From Albugo candida (lineage: Eukaryota > Oomycota > Peronosporomycetes > Albuginales > Albuginaceae), in assembly GCA_905220665.1 (NCBI GenBank), contig CAJNAR010000167.1, positions 244,094 to 308,093 of the forward strand: a DNA stretch of 64,000 nt, in the 5' to 3' direction. The notes beneath the pieces were generated by a model. It was not told where the DNA came from and ran no database searches. It worked only from the letters and a program-made list of their open reading frames with translations. The translations under genes were made by a program, and so were the position numbers. This document shows, piece after piece, positions 1-10,270 of the stretch; the stretch's first letter is position 1, and every line of letters starts with the position of its first letter.

Positions 1-1
1 T

Positions 2-451
2 AATCTCGATATGAAAATGGACGTACCTGCGATTCGAATGGAAGCAATGCGACTCATTGACATGATGGACAGCTTTCCTGGTATATCCATTCTGATCGCA
101 GATGTGGAAAGCACAGCTTGCTCCTCGGTTCCGCGATCCGAATTTGCTCGACGACTCAAGTTTTTGGTGCAAATGCGAACGCCCAACGCCAAATTGCGTG
201 AGAAATTATGGCGAGGTTGTTTCCCGCCCCAAGCACCCATAGCTTCTAACGTGGATTTTGTGACTTTGGCGGAGCGATACCAATTGACGAATCGCGAAAT
301 CAGCAACGCAGTGTTCCGTGCCGCCGCCAGTGCGGCCTTGCGGAAGCTTCCGGAACGCACAATTAAAATGAAGGATCTGACGAACGCAGCACAAGTAGAA
401 AAGGATCGTTCTCGTGCGCATTCTGATGCCATGAGCAGCTTATTTGTTTGA
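2..451 (+). CDS. AAA+ ATPase, C-terminal part (5' end outside window)
   Basis: The reading frame is open from base 2 through the first ATG at 11 and stops at 451, so the gene almost certainly begins left of the window. The visible part matches the second half of an AAA+ ATPase module. A 'GISILIAD' strand fills the sensor-1 region. 'RRLKFLVQM' resembles the arginine-rich strand of this family, followed by 'KLREKLWRGCFPPQAP', a 'LAERYQLTNREISNAV' lid helix and an alanine-rich C-terminal helix. Walker A and B must lie upstream and cannot be checked. It ends 64 bp before the convergent proteasome gene. The family assignment rests on motif order; the substrate cannot be told. A bacterial-type or peroxisomal/mitochondrial AAA protein is possible. 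Confidence 0.7.
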   Translation, partial: NLDMKMDVPAIRMEAMRLIDMMDSFPGISILIADVESTACSSVPRSEFARRLKFLVQMRTPNAKLREKLWRGCFPPQAPIASNVDFVTLAERYQLTNREISNAVFRAAASAALRKLPERTIKMKDLTNAAQVEKDRSRAHSDAMSSLFV

Positions 452-515
452 ATGGATTGAATTTCGATCGATTCTCACAGCCTCTTTGTACTCATTGCTA
501 TTTAATAAACAAGCA

Positions 516-1226
516 TCAGATTGTGAATGGAAGTTGATCTCCGCTAGTGAAATCCCTTGTGATGCAGTCTTTGGTGATGGTGACGGTCCGAATCACACCG
601 CCTGAGCTTCCATCACGAGCCATTGCGTGCGCTAGCATCTTTTTCACAAAAGCCTGGCATTCTTCTTGGGTCATATCGGGTCTACGATTATGTCCTGTGT
701 ATGAGTGTACCACCCTAACTCGTTGTAATGTAGGACATTACCTGTAAGCCGCATCGACGAGTCCATAGATGTATGTAGAACCGCTCCCTCCAATCGCGAA
801 ATTTTGCTTCACCATCGCGCCTCCAATAGGAATCGAGTATACCTGACCTCCGTGAACAGGATCCCATCCTGCTACAATGATGCCCGCTAAAAGACGATCT
901 TTGTTATTGTAACACAGGGAGCGGAATAAATTGGCAGCTGTGTGGACTTTGGGAAGTTTTCCGACATCAAGAGAGTGAGATGAAAGAAAATAGCGAACGT
1001 AATCGGATAACGCTTGAGTGTCAGCTGCCGAACCAGAACGACAGCAATAAATTCGATCGTGTAAGCCTGTCAGTTTGTCCGACACACGATTAGCAACGTA
1101 GGCACCCGTAGAGGTTCTACTGTCTGCTCCAAGTACGACGCCACCGTCAAATTTCACAGCGATGATCGACGTGCCGGCGTCGATCTCTCCGTTTTTCAAA
1201 AAGCTTGCCGCATTGATTTCTTGCAT
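516..1226 (-). CDS. PSMB6: Proteasome subunit beta type-6 (beta-1, caspase-like)
   Basis: Two exons, complement(516..681, 742..1226), with a 60-bp GT-AG intron at 682..741, give 216 aa. The exon join restores [11 protein letters not shown]. It is a 20S core beta-1 subunit, the catalytic subunit cleaving after acidic residues. The short propeptide ends at Gly18 and Thr19 becomes the N-terminal nucleophile. Counting from it, Asp17 (GADSR), Lys33 (SDK) and Arg45 (CCRSGSAAD) are all present. The first two complete the active site and Arg45 is the family's determinant of acidic P1 preference. Other hallmarks are [23 protein letters not shown] and the late [11 protein letters not shown] motif. Length and motifs look intact, so an active subunit is expected. 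The ATG at 1226 is preceded by a gap of about 96 bp to the next minus-strand gene. Confidence 0.95.
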
Positions 1227-1322
1227 TTTCGGTAAGGGGGTCAGATATCAATACAGCGTACCCTTATATCTGAATCAAATTATCTTGCACAGGTTATAAA
1301 ATGTATTGTACAAACGAGCACT

Positions 1323-3219
1323 TCAATACTTTCGATATTTCCAATACGATAATTTACCAACTAAAAGGTCGTAGCTGACGGCTATCGCAATATACGTCAG
1401 CACGTCCGTCCCACGACGTATATGAAGCCACTGTATGCGTTTATGTATATCTTTTGAGACACTTAGACAGCTGCTACAGATTTCTGATTCAACTGACGTA
1501 TTCGCAGACGAAATCTTGCTTGCTGTAACGTAATGCCGTAACTTGCTATTGGCGACTTCGGATTGCTCCATACGGATCGACGTCGTCACTAAACCTTGCG
1601 TGATAACTTCGGACATTAAAGAACACTGGTAGCCAGTTTTACGCTTTTGAACGAAACAGACGCACTCGCTACGTTCGTCGTTATCTTCACGACGATGCGC
1701 TAAGAGCTCTTCTTTGGGAATCCAGCGTCTGATGAGGACCATCGGAGACATCTGTAGATGTTCAGCATATTTTCGCAAAGTTAAACGAAAAATTGGTCCG
1801 TGATCAACAAGCTGGAACAGCCAATTTCGTCGCGATACGCGGACAACTTCAAATAGTTCATGCGAGCCAAATCCGAGAATTCTACATCGCTTTAGGCCAC
1901 CAGTAACCTCAAATTCACGTTTATCTAGGATAAACACCTGCATTTGATGGAGAAGAATTAGATGGAATGTTTAACCAAAATGATTTCGAGTACCGTATCC
2001 GTATAGAACGCCAAGGCATTTCTACCGCTCATTAATGATTCGCTTACCAAGTGCGAAACTCTGGCCGATTTGACGGATTCGGATTGTAAAGGCGAGCATT
2101 TCTTCGAACAACATTTTCCGAATCGATGGACACAATTCAAATACATTTTGCACATACATTTCCCTGCTGAAGAACGCGCCAAGAGTTGTGAATACAAGTC
2201 GTACTGGTCTGACTCCTCATCAAATGAAAGCTGATTCAGCAAACGATCAATCTCTTCAAATAAATTCGATTCCTTTTCGGCTTTTATGGTGTCCAGATAC
2301 ACGGGATGCTTCAAAACACCGTCAATTTCACCAAGCGATTCCAAAACTTGCATGATTTCTGCAGATACTTTAGTATTACCAGCCCACATTCTCTTCAACT
2401 TTCTACTCAAACGAATGATATAAACTCTTGACGCAGCTTTGGATAATTAACATACCCACGCAGACCATTTGTCAAGTAGTGCGTTTCAACAAATTGAACT
2501 TGGTGGCCGAGCTTTGAATCTCCTCGAAGCGTATTATACATCTCACGAGCATCGGACGGCGTACATTTAAACTCATGCTGTGATTCGCCAATGGAGATCT
2601 GATACATAAAGTCGTCTTCGTCGCAGGGCTTTTTTCCTCGCTTCAACGCTTTTTTCCGGGTATTCTTGCTAGAACAAGTGGAAATCTCAATACGGCTGGA
2701 CTGCACGTTTTCAGCTACAGTGAAAGTCAGCTAAAGAAGGATAAGAACGCTTCCGCAAACCCTACCTTGCAAAATTGGTTTGGGATCGTGCTGCTCGCAA
2801 AAATACGTTGCGTTTTGTAGGTTCGAGAGTGATTGTGCATCGCTTTCCGAATCATTGACTGAGATGCGTTGGTTCGATGGTGTTGCTTTCCATTCACAGG
2901 TCGACGGCGTATCCTTCAAACTCTCTGTGCAATCATTTTCCTCACATTCTCGTCTCGTTTTTCTACGCTCCCTTATATTATAAAAATGTACATGATCGTG
3001 ATGTTTCACGCTGCTTCGACGCAGTCGTTGATAGCTGGAGCGACTGGTACTACTACTATAACCGCTAGTGGCAGTGGAGGATGTATTGATCGATTCACTG
3101 GACCGCTTAGGTTTGAGCTCTTCTTGGTACCAACACAAAGGCTCGGAGGTCGTTATGATTTTTTTCAACGATCTCAAACTCGCTGCATCTCTCGTCACCA
3201 TTTGAGGTGAGCATGGCAT
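1323..3219 (-). CDS. Conserved unknown protein, four exons
   Basis: I do not recognise the family. Splice signals link four open frames: complement(1323..1937, 1994..2402, 2456..2714, 2766..3219). Introns of 56, 53 and 51 bp keep one frame through 578 codons. The alternative donor at about 1975 for the last intron is also in frame. The frame lacks an ATG before 3219, which I chose as the start; an upstream exon is possible. The N-terminal ~150 residues are Ser-rich and basic, probably disordered. A Cys-rich stretch follows (CMCKMYLNCVHRFGKCC, from about 2160). The C-terminal exon holds a folded-looking segment with 'KREFEVTGGLKRCRILGFGSHELFEVV' followed by 'DHGPIFRLTLRKYAEHLQ' and 'MVLIRRWIPKEELL' (given here in pieces of the same segment). 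No signal peptide or membrane segment is seen. Confidence 0.55.
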
Positions 3220-3414
3220 CGATAAAATGTATGTGCAGCTGCCTCCAAAAGTGACCAATGATCATTCTAAAACTCTGAACGACAAAGTCCGCTTTTATGC
3301 ATAAGTAGCGCAACTTTTCCTGGCTCTAACCCTTCCCACGCCCAGTATTCGCTTCATTCTTGTAACGATTCCTTCTTTGCTCTGTGTCATAATCGGTGTA
3401 CAGTGGGATTATCA

Positions 3415-6175
3415 ATGTGGGTGTCAATAGTATATTTAGTCTGCTGTCTTCCCGTGTACCTCGTGCAAGTACACGGACAGGCCGTTCCTTCTCTCTCGTG
3501 GTGTACGGATTCAGCGAATACTGTTCTGACTACCTGCGGTCAGGCATGTGAGACCGATCAGCCCTGTGTTCAGTACGCAAAGAGAGCAAGCTGTATTGAT
3601 GCATCTCGTAATGAATGCAAAAGCCGCGTTGTGGATGGATCAGCGTGTGTGTATCAATGCTTAAACACCGCCTACAATACGGCTGCGTCCAAATTCACGC
3701 TGTTTGTGAAAGAGCCAAAAGCTACCGATCACTTTGACTCGGAGGGGACGGTCTCATCATCGGCATTTCCCTCCGCTACAATCATGTCCATTTCCAGTTC
3801 TGCTTTCTCTTCTGAAGTTCGGAATGTGTACGTGACGTTCTTCTTGTGATCTATCATTGAAAATGATCCATTTTTTGTAAAGCCAAATTACGGGATTTGA
3901 TAGCACAAGTGTGCAGAAAGGATCCATAAAGTCTGTCGATTTGACCAAGAAACCATTCAAGGATGCTGATCTGCTAGAAACACTGTACGTATCGATATAC
4001 GTGCACCGATCTCGACGCCGACTGACGTGTTTTCGATTTGAAGCGTGCTGACCAATTTGGACCTTTCAACGTTCCCGGAAGACTTGGTATCAAAAACGAC
4101 GCTTGTATCCCTGTAAGCGTCACATCGATTACTCTTTACAAGGATTCTCATAGATCGAAATGCGTAGATGGCTCGAGAACTGTAATTTGATCGAATTGCC
4201 CGCATTCCTTGCAGCTATCTCTGGACTAACAGAATTGTTAGTTTGACCATGCATCATGCTTCTCGCTATCACTGACCTACTATTTACGTAGGATCTTGTC
4301 GAAGAACAAGCTGGAGAGCCTATCTGACGGCAAAAAATATGCAAAGGCTCTGGAAGCAATTACAAATTTGTACGTTTGTAGTTTTTGATTTCATGAGCTG
4401 AAATATAAAGTGGCTAAATCAAGAGATCTGAGTGAAAACTCCTTAAAGTCTTTCGATTGGAGTCTACCACAAGTGACGTCATTGTAAGTGCTGGCTTCCC
4501 AGTCTCTTTGACGTGATTTACAAGACTCGAAGATCTTAGTGGAGTATGACAGAAACCTGGCAAATAATGCGATTTCATCATTCCCGACAGTCATATTCAC
4601 GCTATCAAAACTCAATACTTTGTATGAAGCGGATTCCAACGGCTTTATTATCGTACTTATATTGTCTTCCAACTAGGAATCTAAATGGAAATCAGATAAA
4701 TAAGCTCACGATTACGACGACTCAAGCAAACTTTTTGAAGCGGCTGGACGACGATACAAAACTTGGAATACTAAGCATGAGTGGGTCTTGTGGTAGTAAG
4801 GCAACTGAATTGAAGATACACGATTCTATCGTATGCATTGATGACAGCAGCGGTACGTCGCGCTTGTATCTATCGATATACAGCTGCTCATTTTCCATCA
4901 TCAGGATCGAACAAGACTACTATCATTGCCGTATGTGTCTCTTTGGTCCTTACCTTACTGCTGGTGCTCGGTGTATTCTTTTGGTTTCGCCGCAAAAAAC
5001 GCAATTTGGAATATCTTAACAGCCCGACGTTTGCAACCATGGAACGTGCTGGAGGACGGGTATCAAGAGTACGTTCGGGGTCGGGAAGGAGAAGCTCGAT
5101 AGCATTTACAGTGCCCGATACGCCTCCTCAGATAAGGGAGCCGCATCTTGCTATCGCGAAGCGCGTGGACATTGGTCTTGGTATACCGAGTTGGGATAGA
5201 AAAGATCAAAGTGGCTCTACAGCTCGCTGGCTCCAGACCGATAAAGGCTCGCACGGTCACACAAGCAACTCTGTAGCTATAAATGAGGTTCCACAAAGGC
5301 GCAGTAGTTTGACTTCGCGTCAAATAAGTCCGAATGTCGTGCAACTTTCAAAGAAAGATATTGTTTTTACTCGGCGACTGGCGAAAGGAGCTTTTGGCGA
5401 AGTATGGCTCGCACAATTAGAAATGGGATTTGTTGCTGTCAAGAAATTGATCACCGTCGACACCCAATCTATTGCTGGATTCATTGCAGAGCTGAATCTA
5501 CTCGCCAGCTTTAATCACCCACGTATAATTCAACTGATTGGCGCGACATGGGATGAAACCTTTTCAGATTTGCATATTGTGACCGAATACATGAATTGTG
5601 GTGATTTGCTTACCGTTCTTCGGCAAAAGTCGCCCGTCGAACTCACGTGGACAGACGGCAAGGCGTTGTATTGCCTACAGATCTGTGAAGCAATATGCTA
5701 CCTCCACAGTCTGCAGCCGGCTCTGATTCATCGTGACATCAAATCACGTAATGTCTTGGTTGATTCTGCGAAAGGAGCTAAATTGACCGATTTTGGAGAA
5801 TCACGTGAGCGTACTTTTCAGCATACAATGACAGCTGGAGTTGGTACAGCAAGATGGGTTGCACCAGAGATTATTCTTGGCGAAGACTACAGCGAGCTTG
5901 CTGATATTTACTCATTTGGGGTACTGCTATCCGAGCTCGACACTCACATGATTCCATACGAGAACTCGGATATCAAAGAAGAAGCTATGATAGTTCAACA
6001 AGTAGCGGTTGGGAAACTGCGCCCCAGCTTCAGTGAATCATGTCCCGACATTATCAAGCGGCTCGCACACGAGTGCTTACAGTTCGATCCAACCCTCCGA
6101 CCACCTGCTTCGAGGCTGCTGCAATCGTTACTTTCGTCACCTCTGTTGCAGCGTGCAGCCAATTTGTCGTCGTAG
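3415..6175 (+). CDS. LRR receptor-like TKL protein kinase
   Basis: Nine exons: 3415..3827, 3883..3984, 4044..4112, 4168..4236, 4292..4369, 4424..4483, 4553..4621, 4677..4852, 4905..6175 (768 aa). The ATG at 3415 starts a signal peptide (MWVSIVYLVCCLPVYLVQVHG); an upstream GTG is not a eukaryotic start. A Cys-rich ectodomain follows, then leucine-rich repeats, about one per short exon, e.g. LTELILSKNKLESL and LNTLNLNGNQINKL. One membrane helix (TIIAVCVSLVLTLLLVLGVFF) is followed by RRKKR and a tyrosine-kinase-like kinase domain with VAVKK, HRDIKSRN, DFGES and GTARWVAPE. The glycine loop reads LAKGAFGEV, with Ala where the first Gly is usual. Seven consecutive introns, all but the last of the gene, are phase 2 and 54 to 69 bp long. 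A plasma-membrane receptor kinase is expected; the ligand is unknown. Confidence 0.9.
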
Positions 6176-6912
6176 GACTATTGAAGTTTTATACAGCCGG
6201 TCAGTTCCTAAGAATTAGATATGCATGTGGTGCTTAATGCAATTTGTTCGATCGCACACATCTCGTGACTGTGCATCTCTGAAGCAGACTGCGACCGCAC
6301 TGGTAATGCGTAAGACAGTTTTAGCGTACCTGTGGGCGTGTAAGTCGCAAACGTTGCAAACAACATATTCGATATCGCGGAGAGGCAACGTCACAAATTA
6401 TGTGAAAATCTTGTAAGTCTAAGTATTGTTCTACCGCATGCTGTCGACTTACCGAAAATGAAGGTCAGCGAACAGCTACCTGTAAGCTAGCGGAGCGGCT
6501 TTTGGATTGGATTAAATGTAAATTGAGAATAGTGACTCGGTGCATCAAATGAGATCTCACAACGTTTATTAAAGGTGTATCTCCTACGTCAGGTCCTGCC
6601 TTCTAGAGCATGACGAATGAGTATCTACGGATTTTTTCTCTTAAAAATAAATTTTGAAGGCGCATATTTTCGTTACAATCCATCTATTGACATGTACTCT
6701 ACTCTCATTTGTATTCGAGAGAGAAAGTGTCGTACTTTGTATACACTGTGTAACCATAAAATTGAACGATATCTTAATCATTCCTCGGATGATAACTCAC
6801 AACAGAGCAAAAAATCTGCTTCAGTCGAGCATTCAGGTAATTATCTAGGATAGTCATGAAATCGAGAGGTAAAAATCACAAATCTGATATTCTTCTTGTG
6901 CGCATTAAAACT
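6176..6912. other. Intergenic, no gene seen
   Basis: This 737-bp gap lies between the receptor kinase stop and the convergent Cwc2-like gene. It is AT-rich with stops in all frames and only short ORFs without recognisable motifs. It presumably holds the 3' UTRs of both genes. I see no RNA gene or repeat. Confidence 0.6.
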
Positions 6913-8299
6913 CTAATGAGGCTCTTCACTTATAAGCAGCGTGGAATCAGCGTAAGAGAGCTCTGCAGAGAAGCTCGGATTCTTATGTGGGTCACAATAC
7001 TGGGTATCCGTTTGAGGGTACGTAGAGACAACGGTGCTTTCAATTTTCTGTCGCTTTGTCATTGGGATCTGATAATGCGATGGGTAATTGAAAGCTGCTT
7101 CTTCTCTACTGATACCCTTGGCTTCTACCATGGCTATAATCGCGTCATGATCAGCTCTTGCACCGGCTTGTTTCGCGACTGGATTCGGATCGTCGTATGC
7201 CCAGCGTATGTTGAGCACTTCGTTATTTCCCAGAGATTGATTGCCCATTGCTTCCTTTGCAAATTCAGCACTTGTTCGATATCGATAGCGCACAAAGCAA
7301 ATTGATAATCTGTGAATCACATTGATGTTCTCCACTTCACCCCAGTCGGTGAATTTTTCGTATAATACGTCCTCTAGACGCTTTGAATCATCATTCACAT
7401 TTCTTAACCCACCCACATACAATGTTCTTGAATTGCGATTAAAATTGCCAACTCCGGTCATATCATCACGATCTGTAGCATGTCGCTCTCTTCCAAAGCA
7501 ATCGTACATCATTCCGATGCGCGTTTCATCTGCGATGGTGGGAATTCGATGGTAATAGTTACACTCGGAGCCGCGTGCACACATTCCACGCGCAAAATGC
7601 AAACAGAAGTATCGATTGGCTTTGCTGACAATATCAGCTTTTGTCTTCCCAGCATCTGATTCGGGGTCACAAAGTGTTGTGGCTGGTTCTTTGCTTCGAT
7701 CGTTTGCCCAATGATCCCCAATATATTTATCGTACCATATATTATATTCCAGAGCTCCTTCCAGTTGTGAGTTCTTTGTAGGCAATTCGTTTATTTGTTT
7801 GCGTGCTGGTCGACTCAGATACTTTTTGTTCAGCTCTGCGTATTTGTTTGCATTCTCAGTTCCCGCTTTGCCCCGTCCAAACCATCCTGTTGCTGCAAAA
7901 ATCAAAATATTTTATGAGTAAAAGAGATACAAAGCCCTCAGCAAAGCTGATAGAAATCACTAACGACTTACAATGCGGCGCTGCTCCCATTTCTGCCGGG
8001 CGTTCCCATTGCGTCTTATTGGTATCGATATTGTAATAATAAATCTTGTTTGTGGCAACGTCCAATGCTTCTCTCCATTTATGCTTATCTCCCGTACTTG
8101 TGCTGATCAAAGCATCGTTTGCTGCTTTCTTTGGTGCACGACAGCGAAAACATCGTTCACGGCGCGGATAATTTTCATGCCGACAGTCCTCACATATCCA
8201 GTTCTTCTCATAGACGGCATATGCTGCGCCAACGTCCCCCAGAGTCGCTACAGCTGTGATTTTGCGAGGCAAATTATTGACCGCATTCAGTTCCGCCAT
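6913..8299 (-). CDS. CWC2: Cwc2/RBM22-type pre-mRNA splicing factor with RanBP2 zinc finger and WW domain
   Basis: Two exons, complement(6913..7892, 7972..8299), with a 79-bp intron, give 435 aa. The first in-frame ATG (8299) is used because the longer frame begins with GTG after a stop. Domain order: a RanBP2-type zinc finger, W-x-C-x2-C-x10-C-x2-C, around residues 35 to 60; a WW domain (WREALDVATNKIYYYNIDTNKTQW); the torus/CCCH region (TGWFGRGKAG, then CLHFARGMCARGSECNYYH); and an RRM (RTLYVGGL ... CFVRYRYRTSAEFAKEAM). Cwc2 contacts U6 snRNA in the active spliceosome as part of the NineTeen-related complex, so nuclear action is expected. The N-terminal zinc finger plus WW are extra to the yeast form. 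It shares a promoter gap of about 108 bp with the divergent Pho88-ankyrin gene. Confidence 0.9.
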
Positions 8300-8407
8300 C
8301 CGGCTGCCAAAATCGTTTTTATTCAAAGCCACTACTTATCATGTAATCGAGGTTATGGATTTTGGGAACTGGTTGGTTGGGCATTCTCAGCTCCCTCACG
8401 TATCAAA
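8300..8407. promoter_or_regulatory. Short shared promoter between divergent genes
   Basis: Only 108 bp separate the start codons of the Cwc2-like gene (minus) and the Pho88-ankyrin gene (plus). Both promoters and 5' UTRs must fit here or overlap the genes. No TATA box or repeated element is obvious. Confidence 0.5.
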
Positions 8408-9478
8408 ATGGCAGGCAAACAGAGTCCAATGCGGATTTTTCTGATGCTTCCCATGATCTATTTGATGGGAAAAGTAGACTTCGAAAATATGCTTATTCTC
8501 AACTCTGCGCGTATTGCCTTCTTTTCCGTTCAAACTATATCATTACTACTTGGATTGTATATACGCCATCTCATTAAAGTAAGGAACGATCGACAAAGTA
8601 TTTTTGTGCCCTCGGCGACGTCGCCTTTGGATGCAACACCAAATTACGATCAAATGAACGAAACGACTTATTTTGATCACGAAAATGCAAAAGTAAATGA
8701 ATTCTTGAAGCAAACCTGTATCGGCGCTCTCATTTCATCGGTCATTCATTTCAAATTTGGGGTCAATCAAGTTGTCGTTATTCAGTCGGTGATGGCCCCA
8801 CTCAATTTGTATGACAATCCGCTGGTAAAAAAATATATTCTCAGGAGTTCAACCATTCGTATTTGGAATGAGTTATTGCATGGGGAGACGCCGCAGCAAG
8901 CAAAGGAAGCTATATGTGGTGGAGTTGCAGCTTCTTCGTCCGAAAATAAAGCTTTGAAGGACCTTGGACCAGCTGAAGCAATATCGAAAACGTTCTCGCT
9001 TGAGGAAAATGCAGATTATGATGCTTTGTTTGAAGTAGTCAAAGACGACTTGAACGCGAAAACTTCCGAGGACGGCTGGACAGCACTGATGGTTGCTTGT
9101 AGCTCTCCGGTCGATACAAGCCAGTTTATCAAGCGAATGGTGAATCAAGGTGCGGATGTCCTTGCTACAGATAATGATGGATGGACAGCACTACACTGGA
9201 GTGCATTTCATGGTCGTCCGGAGGCAGCTGAAACACTACTAAAAATTGCTGAGACTAACGTCATAAAGAAGCTCATTGAAATGAAAGCCATTGATGGAAG
9301 AACTGCGGAAAGCATTGCCGAAGAAGAGGGGAATAATGAGATTGTGGATATATGTCGCGCAGCCAGAGATCGTGTGGAAGCTGACTCGACAGAATTCGAT
9401 GAGGCGGGATCCGAGGATATTACGTTGCGTCAACGAAAATATGCGCCCATCCACTCACGGATGAACGATGTTGATTAG
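8408..9478 (+). CDS. Pho88/SND3-like ER membrane protein fused to ankyrin repeats
   Basis: Intronless, 356 aa from the ATG at 8408; the frame is open far upstream but that part overlaps the divergent gene. Residues ~1 to 160 resemble Pho88 (SND3): 'MLPMIYLMGKVDFENMLILN', a hydrophobic 'ARIAFFSVQTISLLLGLYI' segment, a basic 'RHLIKVRND', then 'ALISSVIHFKFGVNQVVVIQSVM'. SND3 acts at the ER in the SRP-independent targeting pathway. The C-terminal half holds an acidic linker and about two to three ankyrin repeats: DGWTALMVACSS, then GADVLATDNDGWTALHWSAFHGR, then DGRTAESIAEEEGNNEIV. The fusion suggests a cytosolic peptide- or partner-binding arm on an ER targeting factor, which is inference. The reading frame runs unbroken across the join, so this is one protein as sequenced. 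Confidence 0.8.
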   Translation: MAGKQSPMRIFLMLPMIYLMGKVDFENMLILNSARIAFFSVQTISLLLGLYIRHLIKVRNDRQSIFVPSATSPLDATPNYDQMNETTYFDHENAKVNEFLKQTCIGALISSVIHFKFGVNQVVVIQSVMAPLNLYDNPLVKKYILRSSTIRIWNELLHGETPQQAKEAICGGVAASSSENKALKDLGPAEAISKTFSLEENADYDALFEVVKDDLNAKTSEDGWTALMVACSSPVDTSQFIKRMVNQGADVLATDNDGWTALHWSAFHGRPEAAETLLKIAETNVIKKLIEMKAIDGRTAESIAEEEGNNEIVDICRAARDRVEADSTEFDEAGSEDITLRQRKYAPIHSRMNDVD

Positions 9479-10270
9479 AAGGTTGTATTCACTAAGTACA
9501 TTTGATTCTTGAATGATAACGTAAATCTAAGATTCTCGTCCGAAAACTAGCACCACTGCGGATTTTAGCATGCAGAGAGAGATACATTCAGGCGTATGAA
9601 ATCAAGATCATTTGAGAGATACAGAGCCGAGTATGAGAGATTCTCAGTCATGTGTTTTATAGAAAGCATTGCTGATCGTGTCCATATTCGTAATTTGTAA
9701 TGCTCAAAGCAACAAGCTACCACGTTTACGGCATTGCTTACGTATTCTTACAATTAAATCCAGTTAGCACCTCATAGTAACGCGATCGCCGTATCGCAGA
9801 ATCACGGAATCGTGATATCCCGGTTATGCGCAGCCCTATTCGGTCAACAGTTAGACAAAACGCTGTCAGGTATGCTACTTGGACAACTTCTATGGCCAAT
9901 ATAGATCGTGAATGTAGCTCCCTCGTTTGAGACACATTTGACCAACGGCTGAGACATTAATTCAAATTCATTCAACGTTGAAAATCACCTGGCAGATTTG
10001 ATAAAATACGACTATCGCGGGGTGGATTGGAAGTAACGTTGCCATTGGAGTAGTAAGTGCAAATTCTGATCCATCAAAGCGCACGAAGACGTTCTATTAC
10101 ATCTATACGCTCCAGCCTGATTGTTTGACATGCACCTTCATAACCCTAAAATCATCCATGTTCAATATACGCATGAAGCACGATCCGAGAAGCCAACGGT
10201 ACGTATGAATGAGAAACGCAATTTCCATCTTTTCATTCTGAAATAATCGACCGAGGAAGCGCACAGGACC
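9479..10270. other. Intergenic, no gene seen
   Basis: These 792 bp separate two plus-strand genes. The longest open frame is a 65-codon minus-strand stretch without recognisable motifs. Nothing else was recognised; the right end presumably holds the promoter of the secreted protein gene. Confidence 0.5.

Noticed and set aside
4546..5019. 157-codon plus frame read as its own gene.
   Set aside because: It spans introns of the receptor kinase; its parts in frame with the LRRs are exons and the rest is intronic or out of frame.
6856..7305. 149-codon plus-strand frame.
   Set aside because: It is antisense to the well-supported Cwc2-like gene and has no motif.
7973..8407. Long upstream extension of the Pho88-ankyrin frame.
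   Set aside because: It is antisense to the first exon of the Cwc2-like gene; the family N terminus begins at the ATG at 8408.
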